Source: Comamonadaceae bacterium PBBC2
GTDB taxonomy: Bacteria; Pseudomonadota; Gammaproteobacteria; Burkholderiales; Burkholderiaceae_C
DNA length: 33,665 bases
Assembly: GCA_002255935.1 (NCBI GenBank)
Contig: NKIO01000041.1
Coordinates: 1 to 33,665 of the forward strand
Direction of reading: 5' to 3'
The notes below the pieces were generated by a model, which saw nothing but the letters and a program-made list of their open reading frames with translations, ran no database searches and had not been told where the DNA came from. Positions 7,421 to 16,700 of the stretch are shown here, piece after piece. Both the position numbers and the translations under genes were made by a program. Position 1 is the first letter of the stretch, and every line of letters starts with the position of its first letter.

Positions 7421-8518
7421 TTAGCTGACGGCAGGCTCCAGCAGCGTCAGCGTCTGCGCGCCCACATCCAGCCTTGCACGCACGCCCAGTGGCAGCGTGA
7501 CCTGGTGCGCAATGTGGCCAAACGAATAGCCATACACGGCGGGCCAGCGCTCGGGGGCTTGCGCGCCCAAAGCGCCGTCCAGCACCTCATCCAGCGTGAG
7601 GGATGGGTCGCTGTCGGTAGGTCCGCATTTCTCAAACACACCGCACACGGCCCCCGCCAAGCGGGCGTAGTCGGGCTGCTGTGCAATTTGCGTAAGCATG
7701 CGGTCTATCTTTTTTGGGGGCTCGCCAATCTCTTCCAAGAACAGCATCGCATCCTTCAGCCCCGGCATATAGGGCGTGCCCAGCAGGCCGCACAGCACGC
7801 TCAGGTTGCCGCCCACCAGCCGGCCCTGGTTGGAGCCGGAGCCAGCACGCAGCGTGCGGGTTTTGAAGAAGGCATTGGTTTGCGCCTTGGCCAGGTTCTC
7901 GGGGGCCAGTGCCAGCGTGGTTTGCGCGCGCGGGTACATCAGCAGCGGCAGCAGGTGTTGCACGGAGAAATCGCTCAGGCTAGACCACGCCACTGGCCCA
8001 TGAAACGTAACCAAGCCGGTGCGCTGGTAAACGCCCAGCAGCAGCGCGGTGATGTCGCTGTAGCCCAGCAAAATTTTGGGCTTGCGCCGTATCAGGCCGT
8101 AGTCCAGATGCGGCAGCAAGCCGCTGCAACCATAGCCCCCGCGCGATGTCCAAATGGCGTGCACGCTGTCGTCGGCAAACATGGCATGCAGATCGGCCAC
8201 GCGTTCGGCCACGCTGCCCGCCAGATGCCCCCGGCGCGCCAGCACATGCGGACCCAGGCGCACGCTAAAGCCCAGGCCCTCGATGCGGCGCACGCATTGC
8301 TCCAGGGCATCGGCCTCCATACAGCTGCCCGGCGACACGATGCCGATGACACCCCGATCCGGCAGGCGTGGGGGTTTGATAGGCCGTGGCGCGGGCGTTG
8401 TGCCTGCGTGCTCCGCACTGGCGTAAGCCGCCAGCGGCACAGCACCCAAACTACCCACGGTGGCCAGTGTGGTGAGTGCGCCCAGCGCGGTGGTTTGGCC
8501 AAAGAGTCTGCGGTGCAT
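7421..8518 (-). CDS. S66-family LD-carboxypeptidase, exported
   Basis: Starting at ATG 8516-8518, the 365-residue product has an N-terminal signal with twin arginines (MHRRLFGQTT, then a hydrophobic stretch to about residue 34), possibly a Tat signal. The S66 catalytic triad can be placed by comparison with E. coli LdcA: Ser132 in RGGYGCSGLL, Glu262 in LFLEEIGE and His335 in YSFGHIAHQVTLPLG. GYSDITALL and GGNLSVLCGLLGTPY are also family signatures. LdcA enzymes remove the terminal D-Ala from murein tetrapeptides; an exported version would act on periplasmic peptidoglycan fragments. The gene is divergent from a Dpp/Opp-type importer operon, 183 bases away, which fits recycling of cell-wall peptides, though that link is inferred. 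Confidence 0.88.
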   Translation of the reverse strand: MHRRLFGQTTALGALTTLATVGSLGAVPLAAYASAEHAGTTPAPRPIKPPRLPDRGVIGIVSPGSCMEADALEQCVRRIEGLGFSVRLGPHVLARRGHLAGSVAERVADLHAMFADDSVHAIWTSRGGYGCSGLLPHLDYGLIRRKPKILLGYSDITALLLGVYQRTGLVTFHGPVAWSSLSDFSVQHLLPLLMYPRAQTTLALAPENLAKAQTNAFFKTRTLRAGSGSNQGRLVGGNLSVLCGLLGTPYMPGLKDAMLFLEEIGEPPKKIDRMLTQIAQQPDYARLAGAVCGVFEKCGPTDSDPSLTLDEVLDGALGAQAPERWPAVYGYSFGHIAHQVTLPLGVRARLDVGAQTLTLLEPAVS

Positions 8519-8701
8519 GCGGGGGCCTTTCAAACGGTGGGCATTTGGGGATGGTGGCACAGCATAAGGGGCTGGCAGAGCAAGCACACATAACCAAAAC
8601 TCATACAAAACCGCCAAGCTGTGACGGCAAATGGGGTACTGCCGCCCAGGTGCTTGGTGCGATACTTCTTGCGACTGTTTGAGCCCCTAGGACCCTCCCC
8701 C

Positions 8702-9709
8702 ATGTTTTCTTTCCTCTTGAGGAAGCTGGCCTCCGTGATCCCGACCTTTATCGGCATCACCCTGGTGGCCTTCTTCCTCATCCGCCTGGTACCCGGCGAT
8801 CCTATTGAGGTGATGGTGGGAGAGCGCAAGCTTGACCCCGAAACCCACGCTGCACTCATGCAGCGCATGGGCCTGGACCAGCCGCTCTATGTGCAGTATT
8901 GGCGCTACGTGAGTGATTTGGCCCAAGGCGATCTGGGCACGTCCCTGGTGACCCGCGAGCCGGTGCTGAAAGAATTCTTGGTGCTGTTTCCGGCCACGGT
9001 AGAGCTGACCTTGGCGGCCCTGTTGCTGGCGGTGGTGGTGGGCATGCCTGCGGGCATGATTGCCGGGCTCAAGCGCGGCTCCAGTGTGGACCACGGCGTC
9101 ATGGGCGTAGCCATGACGGGCTACTCCATGCCCATCTTCTGGTGGGGCCTGATCATGATCATGTTCTTCTCGGTCGACCTGGGTTGGACGCCCGTGTCCG
9201 GCCGCATTGCAATTGAGTACGACATTCCCCCGGTGACGGGCTTGCTGCTGATCGACAGCCTGCTCTCGGGTGAGCAAGGCGCTTTCTTAAGCGCCGCACG
9301 GCATTTGATCTTGCCCGTCATCGTGCTGGGCACGGTGCCCATGGCGGTGATTGCGCGCATGACGCGGTCTTCGATGCTGGAGGTGCTGCGCGAAGACTAC
9401 ATCCGCACCGCGCGCGCCAAAGGCCTGGCCCCTACGCGCATTTTGGTGGTGCACGCGCTGCGCAATGCCCTCATCCCGGTCATCACGGTCATTGGCTTGC
9501 AGGTGGGTAGCTTGTTGGCCGGTGCAGTGTTGACCGAGACAATTTTTTCCTGGCCCGGTATCGGCAAGTGGCTGATTGATTCCATTGCCCGGCGCGACTA
9601 CCCGGTGGTGCAAACCGGCATTTTGGTGTCGGCCACGATTTTTGTGGTGGTGAATCTGGTGGTGGACTTGCTTTACGGGCTAGTCAATCCACGGATTCGT
9701 GGTGAATAG
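8702..9709 (+). CDS. Peptide ABC transporter permease, DppB/OppB type
   Basis: The 335-residue product starts MFSFLLRKLASVIPTF at 8702, the standard opening of DppB/OppB permeases, and has the usual periplasmic loop after the first membrane segment (RLVPGDPIEVMVGER, then LGLDQPLYVQYWRYV-like text). The EAA cytoplasmic loop is visible as REDYIRTARAKGLAPTRI near residues 233-250, followed by ALRNALIPV. Five or six further membrane segments and the ending LLYGLVNPRIRGE are typical. The frame is open upstream to 8621 but that extension has no family character. It is the first gene of a four-gene operon with the second permease starting 10 bases after its stop. No substrate-binding protein gene is present. 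Confidence 0.92.
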   Translation: MFSFLLRKLASVIPTFIGITLVAFFLIRLVPGDPIEVMVGERKLDPETHAALMQRMGLDQPLYVQYWRYVSDLAQGDLGTSLVTREPVLKEFLVLFPATVELTLAALLLAVVVGMPAGMIAGLKRGSSVDHGVMGVAMTGYSMPIFWWGLIMIMFFSVDLGWTPVSGRIAIEYDIPPVTGLLLIDSLLSGEQGAFLSAARHLILPVIVLGTVPMAVIARMTRSSMLEVLREDYIRTARAKGLAPTRILVVHALRNALIPVITVIGLQVGSLLAGAVLTETIFSWPGIGKWLIDSIARRDYPVVQTGILVSATIFVVVNLVVDLLYGLVNPRIRGE

Positions 9710-9719
9710 CAGGCCCGAC

Positions 9720-10619
9720 ATGACTGACCATACCCTGGAGCATGTGCCCACCTACCCATCGCCCTTGCGCGAGTTTTGGCAAAGCTTTTCTGCTAGCAAA
9801 GGCGCGGTCATAGCGCTGGGCGTTTTCGCGCTGATGTTTCTGTTGGCTGTGTTCGCCGGCTGGATTGCGCCCTATGACCCGATTGAGCAATACCGCGACC
9901 GCATGCTGGTGCCGCCGGTGTGGCAGGCGGGTGGCTCCATGCAGCACATTTTTGGTACCGATGAAGCTGGGCGCGACATGCTCAGCCGTCTGATTTTCGG
10001 TGCACGCATCTCGCTGTTCATCGCGTTCATGTCCGTGTTGATGTCGCTCATTCCCGGCGTGGTATTGGGCCTGTTGGCCGCGTTTTATCCCAAGGCGGTG
10101 GGCGGCTCCATCATGCGGGTGATGGACATCATGCTGGCCCTACCTGCGCTGCTACTGGCCATTTGCATCATCACCATCCTCGGCCCCGGCTTGGTCAACA
10201 CCATGATCGCCATTGCGGTGGGCACCATGCCCAGCTACACCCGCCTGGCGCGTGCGGCGGCGCTGGCCGAGATCAACAAGGAATACGTCACCGCCAGCCG
10301 CGTGGCGGGTGCAGGTGTGGCGCGGCTGATGTTTTTAACCGTGCTGCCCAACTGCATGGCCCCGCTGATCGTCAACGCCACCTTGGGCTTTTCTTCGGCC
10401 ATTTTGGAAACTGCAGCGCTGGGTTTTTTGGGCCTGGGCGTGCAGCAACCCACGCCCGAATGGGGCACCATGCTCAGCGCCGCGCGGGATTACATCCAGC
10501 GCGCGCCCTGGGTGGTCACACTGCCGGGCTTGGCAATTCTGGTCTCGGTATTGGCCATCAACCTGATGGGTGACGGCCTGCGCGATGCGCTAGACCCACG
10601 CCTGAAACGCGCAGCCTAG
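9720..10619 (+). CDS. Peptide ABC transporter permease, DppC/OppC type
   Basis: The 299-residue product starting at ATG 9720 shows the DppC layout: a cytosolic N-terminus with SPLREFWQSFSASKGAVIALGVF (OppC N-terminal domain), a periplasmic part IAPYDPIEQYRDRML, then HIFGTDEAGRDMLSRLIFGARISL, one of the most conserved DppC stretches. The EAA loop is EINKEYVTASRVAGAG with VLPNCMAPLIV after it. It ends NLMGDGLRDALDPRLKR, the standard C-terminus. A GTG at 9699 would add seven residues overlapping the preceding gene; the ATG fits the family better. It pairs with the upstream DppB-type subunit to form the membrane pore. Confidence 0.92.
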   Translation: MTDHTLEHVPTYPSPLREFWQSFSASKGAVIALGVFALMFLLAVFAGWIAPYDPIEQYRDRMLVPPVWQAGGSMQHIFGTDEAGRDMLSRLIFGARISLFIAFMSVLMSLIPGVVLGLLAAFYPKAVGGSIMRVMDIMLALPALLLAICIITILGPGLVNTMIAIAVGTMPSYTRLARAAALAEINKEYVTASRVAGAGVARLMFLTVLPNCMAPLIVNATLGFSSAILETAALGFLGLGVQQPTPEWGTMLSAARDYIQRAPWVVTLPGLAILVSVLAINLMGDGLRDALDPRLKRAA

Positions 10620-10628
10620 GGCCCGGCC

Positions 10629-11612
10629 ATGAGTTTGCTCAGCATCAAAAACTTGCGCGTGACCTTTGGCACGCAGGCCACGCCTTTTCCGGCGGTGGAC
10701 GGTGTGGATCTGGAGGTAGACCGGGGCGAATTGCTTGGCATTGTGGGTGAATCAGGCTCAGGCAAATCCGTCGCCATGATGGCGCTGATGGGCCTGATCG
10801 ACGCGCCCGGTCGGGTCACCGCCGACCATATTATTTTTGATGGGCACGACCTGCTCAAGCTCAGCGCGGCTGAGCGCCGGCGCATTGTGGGTAAAGACGT
10901 GGCCATGATTTTTCAGGATGCACTCAGCAGCCTGAACCCTTCGTACACCGTGGGCTTTCAATTGAAGGAATCACTCAATGTGCACCTGGGCCTGAAAGGC
11001 GCAGCGCTGCAACAGCGCGCGCTGGAGCTGCTAGAGCTGGTGGAAATTCCTGACCCGCAGGCTCGCCTGAATGCCTACCCTCACCAGCTCTCCGGCGGCA
11101 TGAACCAGCGCGTGATGATCGCCATGGCGATTAGCTGCAACCCCAAGCTATTGATTGCCGACGAGCCCACCACCGCGCTGGATGTGACCATCCAGTCCCA
11201 GATCATGGAGCTGCTGGTGCGCCTGCAGCGTGAGCACCACATGGCGCTGATCATGATCACCCACGACCTGGCGGTGATCGCCGAGATCGCCCAAAAGATT
11301 GCGGTGATGTACGCCGGCCAGGTGGTGGAGGAATCAGTGAGTGACGCGCTATTTGCATCACCGCGCCACCCGTACACGCAAGCCCTGCTGGCCGCCATAC
11401 CCGAGCACAACAAGGGCGCGCGCCGCCTGCATGCGCTACCGGGCATGGTGCCCGGCCAATACGACCGCCCCAAGGGCTGCCTGCTGGCACCGCGCTGCGC
11501 CTATGTGCAAGCGGCCTGCCAAGCCAGCCGCCCGCTGCTGGTGCAGGGCGTGCGCTGCATCACGCCGCTGAATGCGCAGGGCCTGCCCCAAGAGATTTAC
11601 GGCAATGACTGA
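10629..11612 (+). CDS. Peptide ABC transporter ATPase, DppD/OppD type
   Basis: The 327-residue ATPase has Walker A GESGSGKS at residues 40-47, the Q-loop [13 protein letters not shown], the signature [14 protein letters not shown] near 155-168, Walker [13 protein letters not shown] near 175-186 and the switch ITHDL. The C-terminal oligopeptide/dipeptide domain (about 230-320) contains [22 protein letters not shown], with cysteines that in DppD/OppD proteins bind an iron-sulfur cluster. Note signature LSGGMNQR: M where many homologues have M or Q, so it is ordinary. The gene starts 9 bases after the permease stop and its last codons overlap the next ATPase gene by 8 bases. Confidence 0.93.
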   Translation: MSLLSIKNLRVTFGTQATPFPAVDGVDLEVDRGELLGIVGESGSGKSVAMMALMGLIDAPGRVTADHIIFDGHDLLKLSAAERRRIVGKDVAMIFQDALSSLNPSYTVGFQLKESLNVHLGLKGAALQQRALELLELVEIPDPQARLNAYPHQLSGGMNQRVMIAMAISCNPKLLIADEPTTALDVTIQSQIMELLVRLQREHHMALIMITHDLAVIAEIAQKIAVMYAGQVVEESVSDALFASPRHPYTQALLAAIPEHNKGARRLHALPGMVPGQYDRPKGCLLAPRCAYVQAACQASRPLLVQGVRCITPLNAQGLPQEIYGND

Positions 11613-12600
11613 GCCCGAAATTTCCATGCTGCCCACCGGCCCCTTGTTGGTCGCCAACAACCTGACGCGCCACTACCTCGTGAGTCGCGGCCTGTTCAAG
11701 GGCCACGCCACCGTCAAGGCGCTCAACGGCGTTTCGTTCAGCTTGCAGCGTGGCAAAACGCTGGCCGTTGTGGGCGAGTCCGGCTGCGGTAAATCCACAT
11801 TGGCGCGCCAGCTCACACTCATCGAAGCGCCCACCGCAGGCGTGTTGCAGATCGACGGTGTGGATGTGGCCCAGGCCGATGCCGCCACCCTCAAAGCCAT
11901 GCGCCACAAGGTGCAGATGGTGTTTCAAAATCCCTACGCATCGCTGAACCCGCGCAAGACCATTGCCTATACGTTAGACGAGCCGCTGCTGATCAACACC
12001 ACCCTCAGTAGCGCAGAGCGCGCACAGAAGATAGACGCGATGCTGGCCAAAGTGGGCATGCGCCCCGAGCACGCGCGCCGCTACCCACACATGTTTTCCG
12101 GCGGGCAGCGCCAGCGCATTGCTATTGCCCGCGCCATGGTGCTGAACCCCGGCATCGTGGTGGCCGACGAGCCCGTGTCGGCGCTGGATGTGTCGATTCA
12201 GGCGCAGATTCTTAATTTGTTTATGGACCTGCAGGACGAGCTGGGCACGGGCTATGTCTTCATTTCGCACAACCTGAGCGTGGTGGAGCATGTGGCCGAT
12301 GACTTGCTGGTGATGTACCTGGGCGCGGCGGTGGAATGCGGTGCCAAGGCAGCCATCTTTGCCCGCCCCCTGCACCCCTACACCCAGGCCCTGATGAGCG
12401 CGACCCCCGCCATCCGCGCCGAAGACCGCCGCACCAAGATCAAAATCACCGGCGAACTCCCCAGCCCCTTCAACGCCCCCAGCGGCTGCGCCTTTCACCA
12501 GCGTTGCCCACACGCCACCGAGCGCTGCGGGCAAGAAGTGCCGCTCTTAAGGCCCATAGAAAACCGCATGGTGGCCTGCCACCGGGTGGAAGAGATTTAA
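11605..12600 (+). CDS. Peptide ABC transporter ATPase, DppF/OppF type
   Basis: ATG 11605 overlaps the preceding gene's end (ATGACTGA), giving 331 residues. Walker A GESGCGKS is at 57-64, the Q-loop [15 protein letters not shown] follows near 108-122, the signature [14 protein letters not shown] near 165-178, Walker [13 protein letters not shown] near 186-197, and the switch [11 protein letters not shown]. The GESGCGKS loop and the N-terminal [11 protein letters not shown] segment are typical of DppF rather than DppD. The C-terminal domain ends [16 protein letters not shown] with the family's cysteine pattern. It completes the importer: two permeases and two ATPases. The operon is followed directly by one copy of the 56-nt hairpin repeat, which begins on the base after the stop codon. 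Confidence 0.93.
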   Translation: MTEPEISMLPTGPLLVANNLTRHYLVSRGLFKGHATVKALNGVSFSLQRGKTLAVVGESGCGKSTLARQLTLIEAPTAGVLQIDGVDVAQADAATLKAMRHKVQMVFQNPYASLNPRKTIAYTLDEPLLINTTLSSAERAQKIDAMLAKVGMRPEHARRYPHMFSGGQRQRIAIARAMVLNPGIVVADEPVSALDVSIQAQILNLFMDLQDELGTGYVFISHNLSVVEHVADDLLVMYLGAAVECGAKAAIFARPLHPYTQALMSATPAIRAEDRRTKIKITGELPSPFNAPSGCAFHQRCPHATERCGQEVPLLRPIENRMVACHRVEEI

Positions 12601-12656
12601 GCCAAATCGGCTGTTCAGGCCGTGGATAGTGCGGGAGCAGCTATTACATTTATAGC
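12601..12656 (+). repeat. 56-nt covarying hairpin repeat, copy 1
   Basis: It begins GCCAAATCGG immediately after the DppF-type stop and ends in the hairpin GCTAT-TACATTT-ATAGC (12640-12656). The core GGCCGTGGATAGTGCGGGAG is shared with copy 3. Its position makes it the 3'-UTR of the ABC importer operon. No T-run follows. Confidence 0.85.
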
Positions 12657-12783
12657 AGCATGGTGGTCCGATGTAGGAACAACGGCTCGCCTTGCTTAGA
12701 TTCAAACATTGTGATTGCCATTGGCGCGTGGCTAGTACACTGCTTTCGAAGGGGGCGTTCATTCCCCACATCAAGGCTAAGTT

Positions 12784-13233
12784 ATGAGTTTTCCTGCGGA
12801 TTCAGTCGCCATTTCAAATGGCATCCAGCTGGCAGTAGCGCCGGTCTTTTTGCTCACTGCAGTTTCCGGAATGATCGGCGTAGTGGCCAACCGCCTGGCG
12901 CGCGTAATAGACCGCGCACGCTTTATTGAGGAACGCATTAAACAACCTGGCCGCTCCGACGAGGTCGACAAAGACTATGTTGAGCTGTCACAACTGCGAA
13001 CGCGTGGACTATTAGCCAACAGCGCCATTGCCTTACTCACTTTGTGCGCATTTCTTATTGGCCTCACCATCATCGTTTTGTTCATTGGTGAAGCGATTGA
13101 TTTTCAGATGTTGCGCGTCTCTGTGGGGAGCTTTCTGGCTGGCATCGTGTGTTTCTTGCTCGCGCTGCTGTGTTTCATGACCGAGACGCTGATTGCCACA
13201 CGGGTTCTGAATTTCAAACGCCCTGACAGGTAG
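12784..13233 (+). CDS. DUF2721 domain membrane protein
   Basis: The 149-residue product matches the DUF2721 family: an N-terminal segment AVAPVFLLTAVSGMIGVVANRLARVIDRAR at residues 17-46 combining a membrane helix with the conserved NRLARVIDRAR motif, a charged middle (EERIKQPGRSDEVDKDYVEL), and two more membrane helices near 74-100 and 110-140. Function is unknown; members are inner-membrane proteins of about 130-150 residues. AAGG lies 8 bases before the ATG. The gene stands alone between two copies of the 56-nt repeat. Confidence 0.85.
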   Translation: MSFPADSVAISNGIQLAVAPVFLLTAVSGMIGVVANRLARVIDRARFIEERIKQPGRSDEVDKDYVELSQLRTRGLLANSAIALLTLCAFLIGLTIIVLFIGEAIDFQMLRVSVGSFLAGIVCFLLALLCFMTETLIATRVLNFKRPDR

Positions 13234-13592
13234 CCGATAGGCTGCGTGTGGCGACATGACTACCAGCGTGCCAAATCGGTTGGGCTCCTGCTCTGTGCTC
13301 CTGTAAGCTGAGTATTCGGAGTTTGACTCCGAGATTTCGTACTGCCGGGCGGCTTTCCGCGTGCTTTTATGGCGGACGACATTGCCGCTAGCCGCGCATT
13401 GCCTGAAGCATTTATACGCACAAATCTGGAACGGCAGTTAAATAGCGCGCAAATTGGGTGTGTGCGATAAGACGCGTGTCGCGTTACCTCGAAATTTTGG
13501 AAGCAACCTCCATGGCCTCGCCACCGGCACAGGGTATCAGCGCCCTGCCTTTACAAGCGCTGGAAAACGTGAGCTTGCAATAGCTTTCACAC
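13234..13592. other. Non-coding or decayed stretch upstream of the defence island
   Basis: No convincing gene is visible. Two short plus-strand frames exist: 33 codons from ATG 13369 (MADDIAASRALPEAF) and about 35 codons ending TAG near 13582 (contains LEILEATSMASPPAQG). Neither has a recognisable domain, and they may be remnants of lost genes. A hairpin TCGGAG/CTCCGA with a 5-nt loop sits at 13316-13332. GCCAAATCGG at 13270-13279 is identical to the first ten bases of repeat copy 1, but the rest of the repeat is not there. Confidence 0.45.
13316..13332. terminator. 6-bp hairpin after the DUF2721 gene
   Basis: TCGGAG and CTCCGA arms flank TTTGA, 83 bases after the DUF2721 stop. There is no T-run after it on either strand, so it is only a candidate terminator. 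Confidence 0.3.
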
Positions 13593-13648
13593 GCCAAATA
13601 AGCGTTTCAAGCCATGGATAGTGCGGGGGCAGCTACTAATTCTGTAGC
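13593..13648 (+). repeat. 56-nt covarying hairpin repeat, copy 2
   Basis: It begins GCCAAATAAG and ends in the hairpin GCTAC-TAATTCT-GTAGC (13632-13648). The core is AGCCATGGATAGTGCGGG. It lies 84 bases upstream of the helicase gene and in the same orientation as copy 3, which lies just past the other end of the defence island. Confidence 0.85.
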
Positions 13649-13731
13649 AGATTGATTCTCCGCTGCAGCCCGAGTGCAACACAACAAGACAGAGGCACAA
13701 TGGCACGCTAAGGGAAACGAAGCGCTCCACA

Positions 13732-16700
13732 ATGACACGGATTTTTGACAACATCGATCAAGACTTGCTGACCACCTTGCGTGGAACCATGCAAATTTCC
13801 AAACGGGCTGACTTCTGTGTGGGCTATCTCAATTTGCGCGGTTGGCAAGCGGTTGATGACCTAGTGCAGCCTTGGAACCCTGCGGAGGGACAAGTTTGTC
13901 GGGTCCTGGTTGGTATGCAGCGTCCGCCGTACGAAGAAATTCGGGAGTTGTATCGCCAGTCTACGGATGGGAACTTGATAGACAACGCGACAGCCAGTCG
14001 TTTGAAGATGCAGTTTGCGGCCCATTTGCGTGAGCAGATCACATTGGGTATTCCAACCGGGGCCGACGAGGCTGGTTTGCGGCGATTGGCCAAGCAGCTC
14101 CGTGCCAAACAATTGGTAGTGAAGCTTTTCTTGCCCTACCCTTTGCACGCCAAGTTGTACTTGCTTTTCAGGGATGACATTAACAATCCCATTACAGGCT
14201 TTGTCGGTAGCAGCAATCTCACACTCTCTGGTTTGTCAAAGCAGGGCGAGTTGAACGTGGATGTCCTCGATCACTTAGCCACGCAAAAATTGACTAAATG
14301 GTTTGATGCGCGATGGGGAGACCGTTGGGCCCTAGATGTATCCGAAGACCTCGCTACGATCATTGAAACAAGTTGGGCGCGTGAAGACATTATTCCGCCG
14401 TATCACATCTATCTCAACATCGCTTACCACCTCAGTACGGAGGCGCGAGCTGGCTTAAGTCAGTTCCGTCTGTCTGGGCGCTTCGAGAATGAGTTGTTCG
14501 AGTTCCAAAAGAGCGCCGTCAAAATCGCAGCCCGCCACCTGCACCGTCGCGGCGGTGTGATGATTGGCGACGTGGTGGGTTTGGGCAAGACCATGATGGC
14601 CACCGCATTAGCCCGCATGTTTGAAGACGATATGGGCTATGAAACCCTCATCATTTGCCCCAAGAACCTAGAACCCATGTGGGAGCGGTATCGCACGGAA
14701 TATGGTTTGCGTGGCAAAGTTCTGCCCGTATCGCAAGTTACTAAAAAGCTACCTGACCTTAAACGTTATCGGCTGGTGCTGATTGATGAAAGCCATAACC
14801 TACGCAACCGCGAAGGCCGCCGCTACAAAGCTATTGCAGATTACATCAAGAGTTGCGATGCCAAAGTCATCTTGCTCACTGCTACGCCGTACAACAAGAC
14901 GAAGACGGACTTGTCGTCACAGTTGCGCTTGTTTATTGACGAAAAAGCAAACATTGGTATTCGCCCCGAGCACCACATGCGCAAATTCGGCATGAGCGAA
15001 GCTGAATTTGAGCGCAAGCACCAATGCAAAATCAACTCAATTCCCGCGATTGAAAAGAGCGAGGAGTTTGACGACTGGCGCGAACTAATTCGCCTGTACA
15101 TGGTGCGTCGAACCCGCAGCTTCATCGTTCAGCACTACACCGAAGCCGATGAAAATGGGCGGCGCTACATAACCGGGAAGGATGACGAAAAGCGTTATTT
15201 CCCCGTACGCAAGCCTAAGTCGCTCACTTTCTCGGTTGATGAAACCGATGCAGCAGACCGATATGCACGCCTTTATTCACCCGCAGTGGTGGACGAAATC
15301 AATGCGCTTCACGTCCCACGCTATGGCTTAGGTTTGTACGTTGACCCTCTAGCGGAAAAAACGGCAACGCCCGCAGAGCGTAAGCAGATCGAAAATTTGG
15401 GTAAGGCAGGCAAGCGCCTGATGGGGTTCTGTCGTACCAACTTGTTCAAGCGGCTGGAATCCAGCGGTTACTCTTTTCTGCAGTCCATAGACCGCCATAT
15501 TCTGCGTAACCGGATTTATCTGTATGCCATTGAAAATGGACTCGATCTGCCTGTTGGTGTGCTTGATGCGGGGCTACTTGACTTAGAGCGCGTTGATGAA
15601 GATGCGGATGGCATTGAAGGCGACCAAGAAGACTTGCTGGACGGAATGGTCGAGGCCATCGCGGAAGAAGATGCGATACCCGACACACTGGCCCGAGCCA
15701 AAGCCGTGTATGCCCAATACGCTGGGCAATACAAGAGGCGCTTCAAATGGATACGACCCAGCCTGTTCAAAACAAAGCTGGGGGAGGACCTAGCGCAAGA
15801 CACCCAAACGCTAACCGAACTCCTCAACGCCCAGGGCGTATGGGAACCCACCAAAGACCATAAGCTGCAAGCATTTTTGCGCTTGGTGAAGCAGACCCAC
15901 GGCAAAGACAAGGTGCTCATCTTCACTCAGTTTGCTGACACTGCGCGCTACTTGGCCACGCAAGCCCGAGCAGCAGGTGTTACGCATGTGGAAGTCGCTA
16001 CTGGAGCGAGCATGGACCCGTATGCACTGGCGTGCCGCTTCAGCCCCAAGTCCAACAACAAAACAGTTGCCAAGGCGGATGAGGTGCGCGTGCTGATTTG
16101 TACCGACGTGCTCTCAGAAGGCCAGAATCTGCAAGACAGCAATGTGGTGGTTAACTTTGACCTGCCTTGGGCCATCATCCGCCTCATTCAGCGGGCGGGC
16201 CGAGTAGACCGCATTGGCCAAAAAGCTGAAGAAATTTTTTGCTATTCCTTCTTGCCGGCAGACGGCGTGGAGCAGCTAATCCAACTGCGCTCTCGCATTC
16301 GTCAGCGTTTGCAAGAAAACGCTGAGGTGGTGGGCACGGACGAAGAGTTTTTTGAAGACGATGACGCCAGCACCATCCGCAACCTCTACACCGAGCAACA
16401 AGGCGTGCTAGACGATGCTGATGACGAAGTAGACCTTGCGTCATACGCCTGGCAAGTGTGGAAGCAAGCCACCCAAGACAACCCCGACCTCGCACGAACG
16501 ATAGAAGCTTTGCCTCCTGTGGTGTATAGCGCCAAGAACTTCACTCTCGATAGTTCCCGCTTCCCCCTGCTTGGCGTTGATGCAGCCAAAGGCGGTGCAC
16601 TGGTGTACGTAAAGTCCCCCGAGGGTAACGACCACTTGGCTTGGGTGGGGCCTAACGGCAAGACAGTGACCGAGTCCCAATTCACCGTGCTGCGTGCGGC

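Noticed and set aside
7505..8593. A 362-codon plus-strand open frame opposite the S66 peptidase
   Set aside because: It is an antisense shadow: the opposite strand encodes an S66 enzyme with its full catalytic triad, and this frame has His/Gln/Arg-rich text without any domain.
8687..9277. A 196-codon minus-strand frame opposite the DppB-type permease
   Set aside because: Antisense of a conserved permease; the text is rich in His, Gln and Gly, as expected from reversed GC-rich codons.
11974..12534. A 186-codon minus-strand frame opposite the DppF-type ATPase
   Set aside because: Antisense of a complete ABC ATPase with all motifs; no domain of its own.
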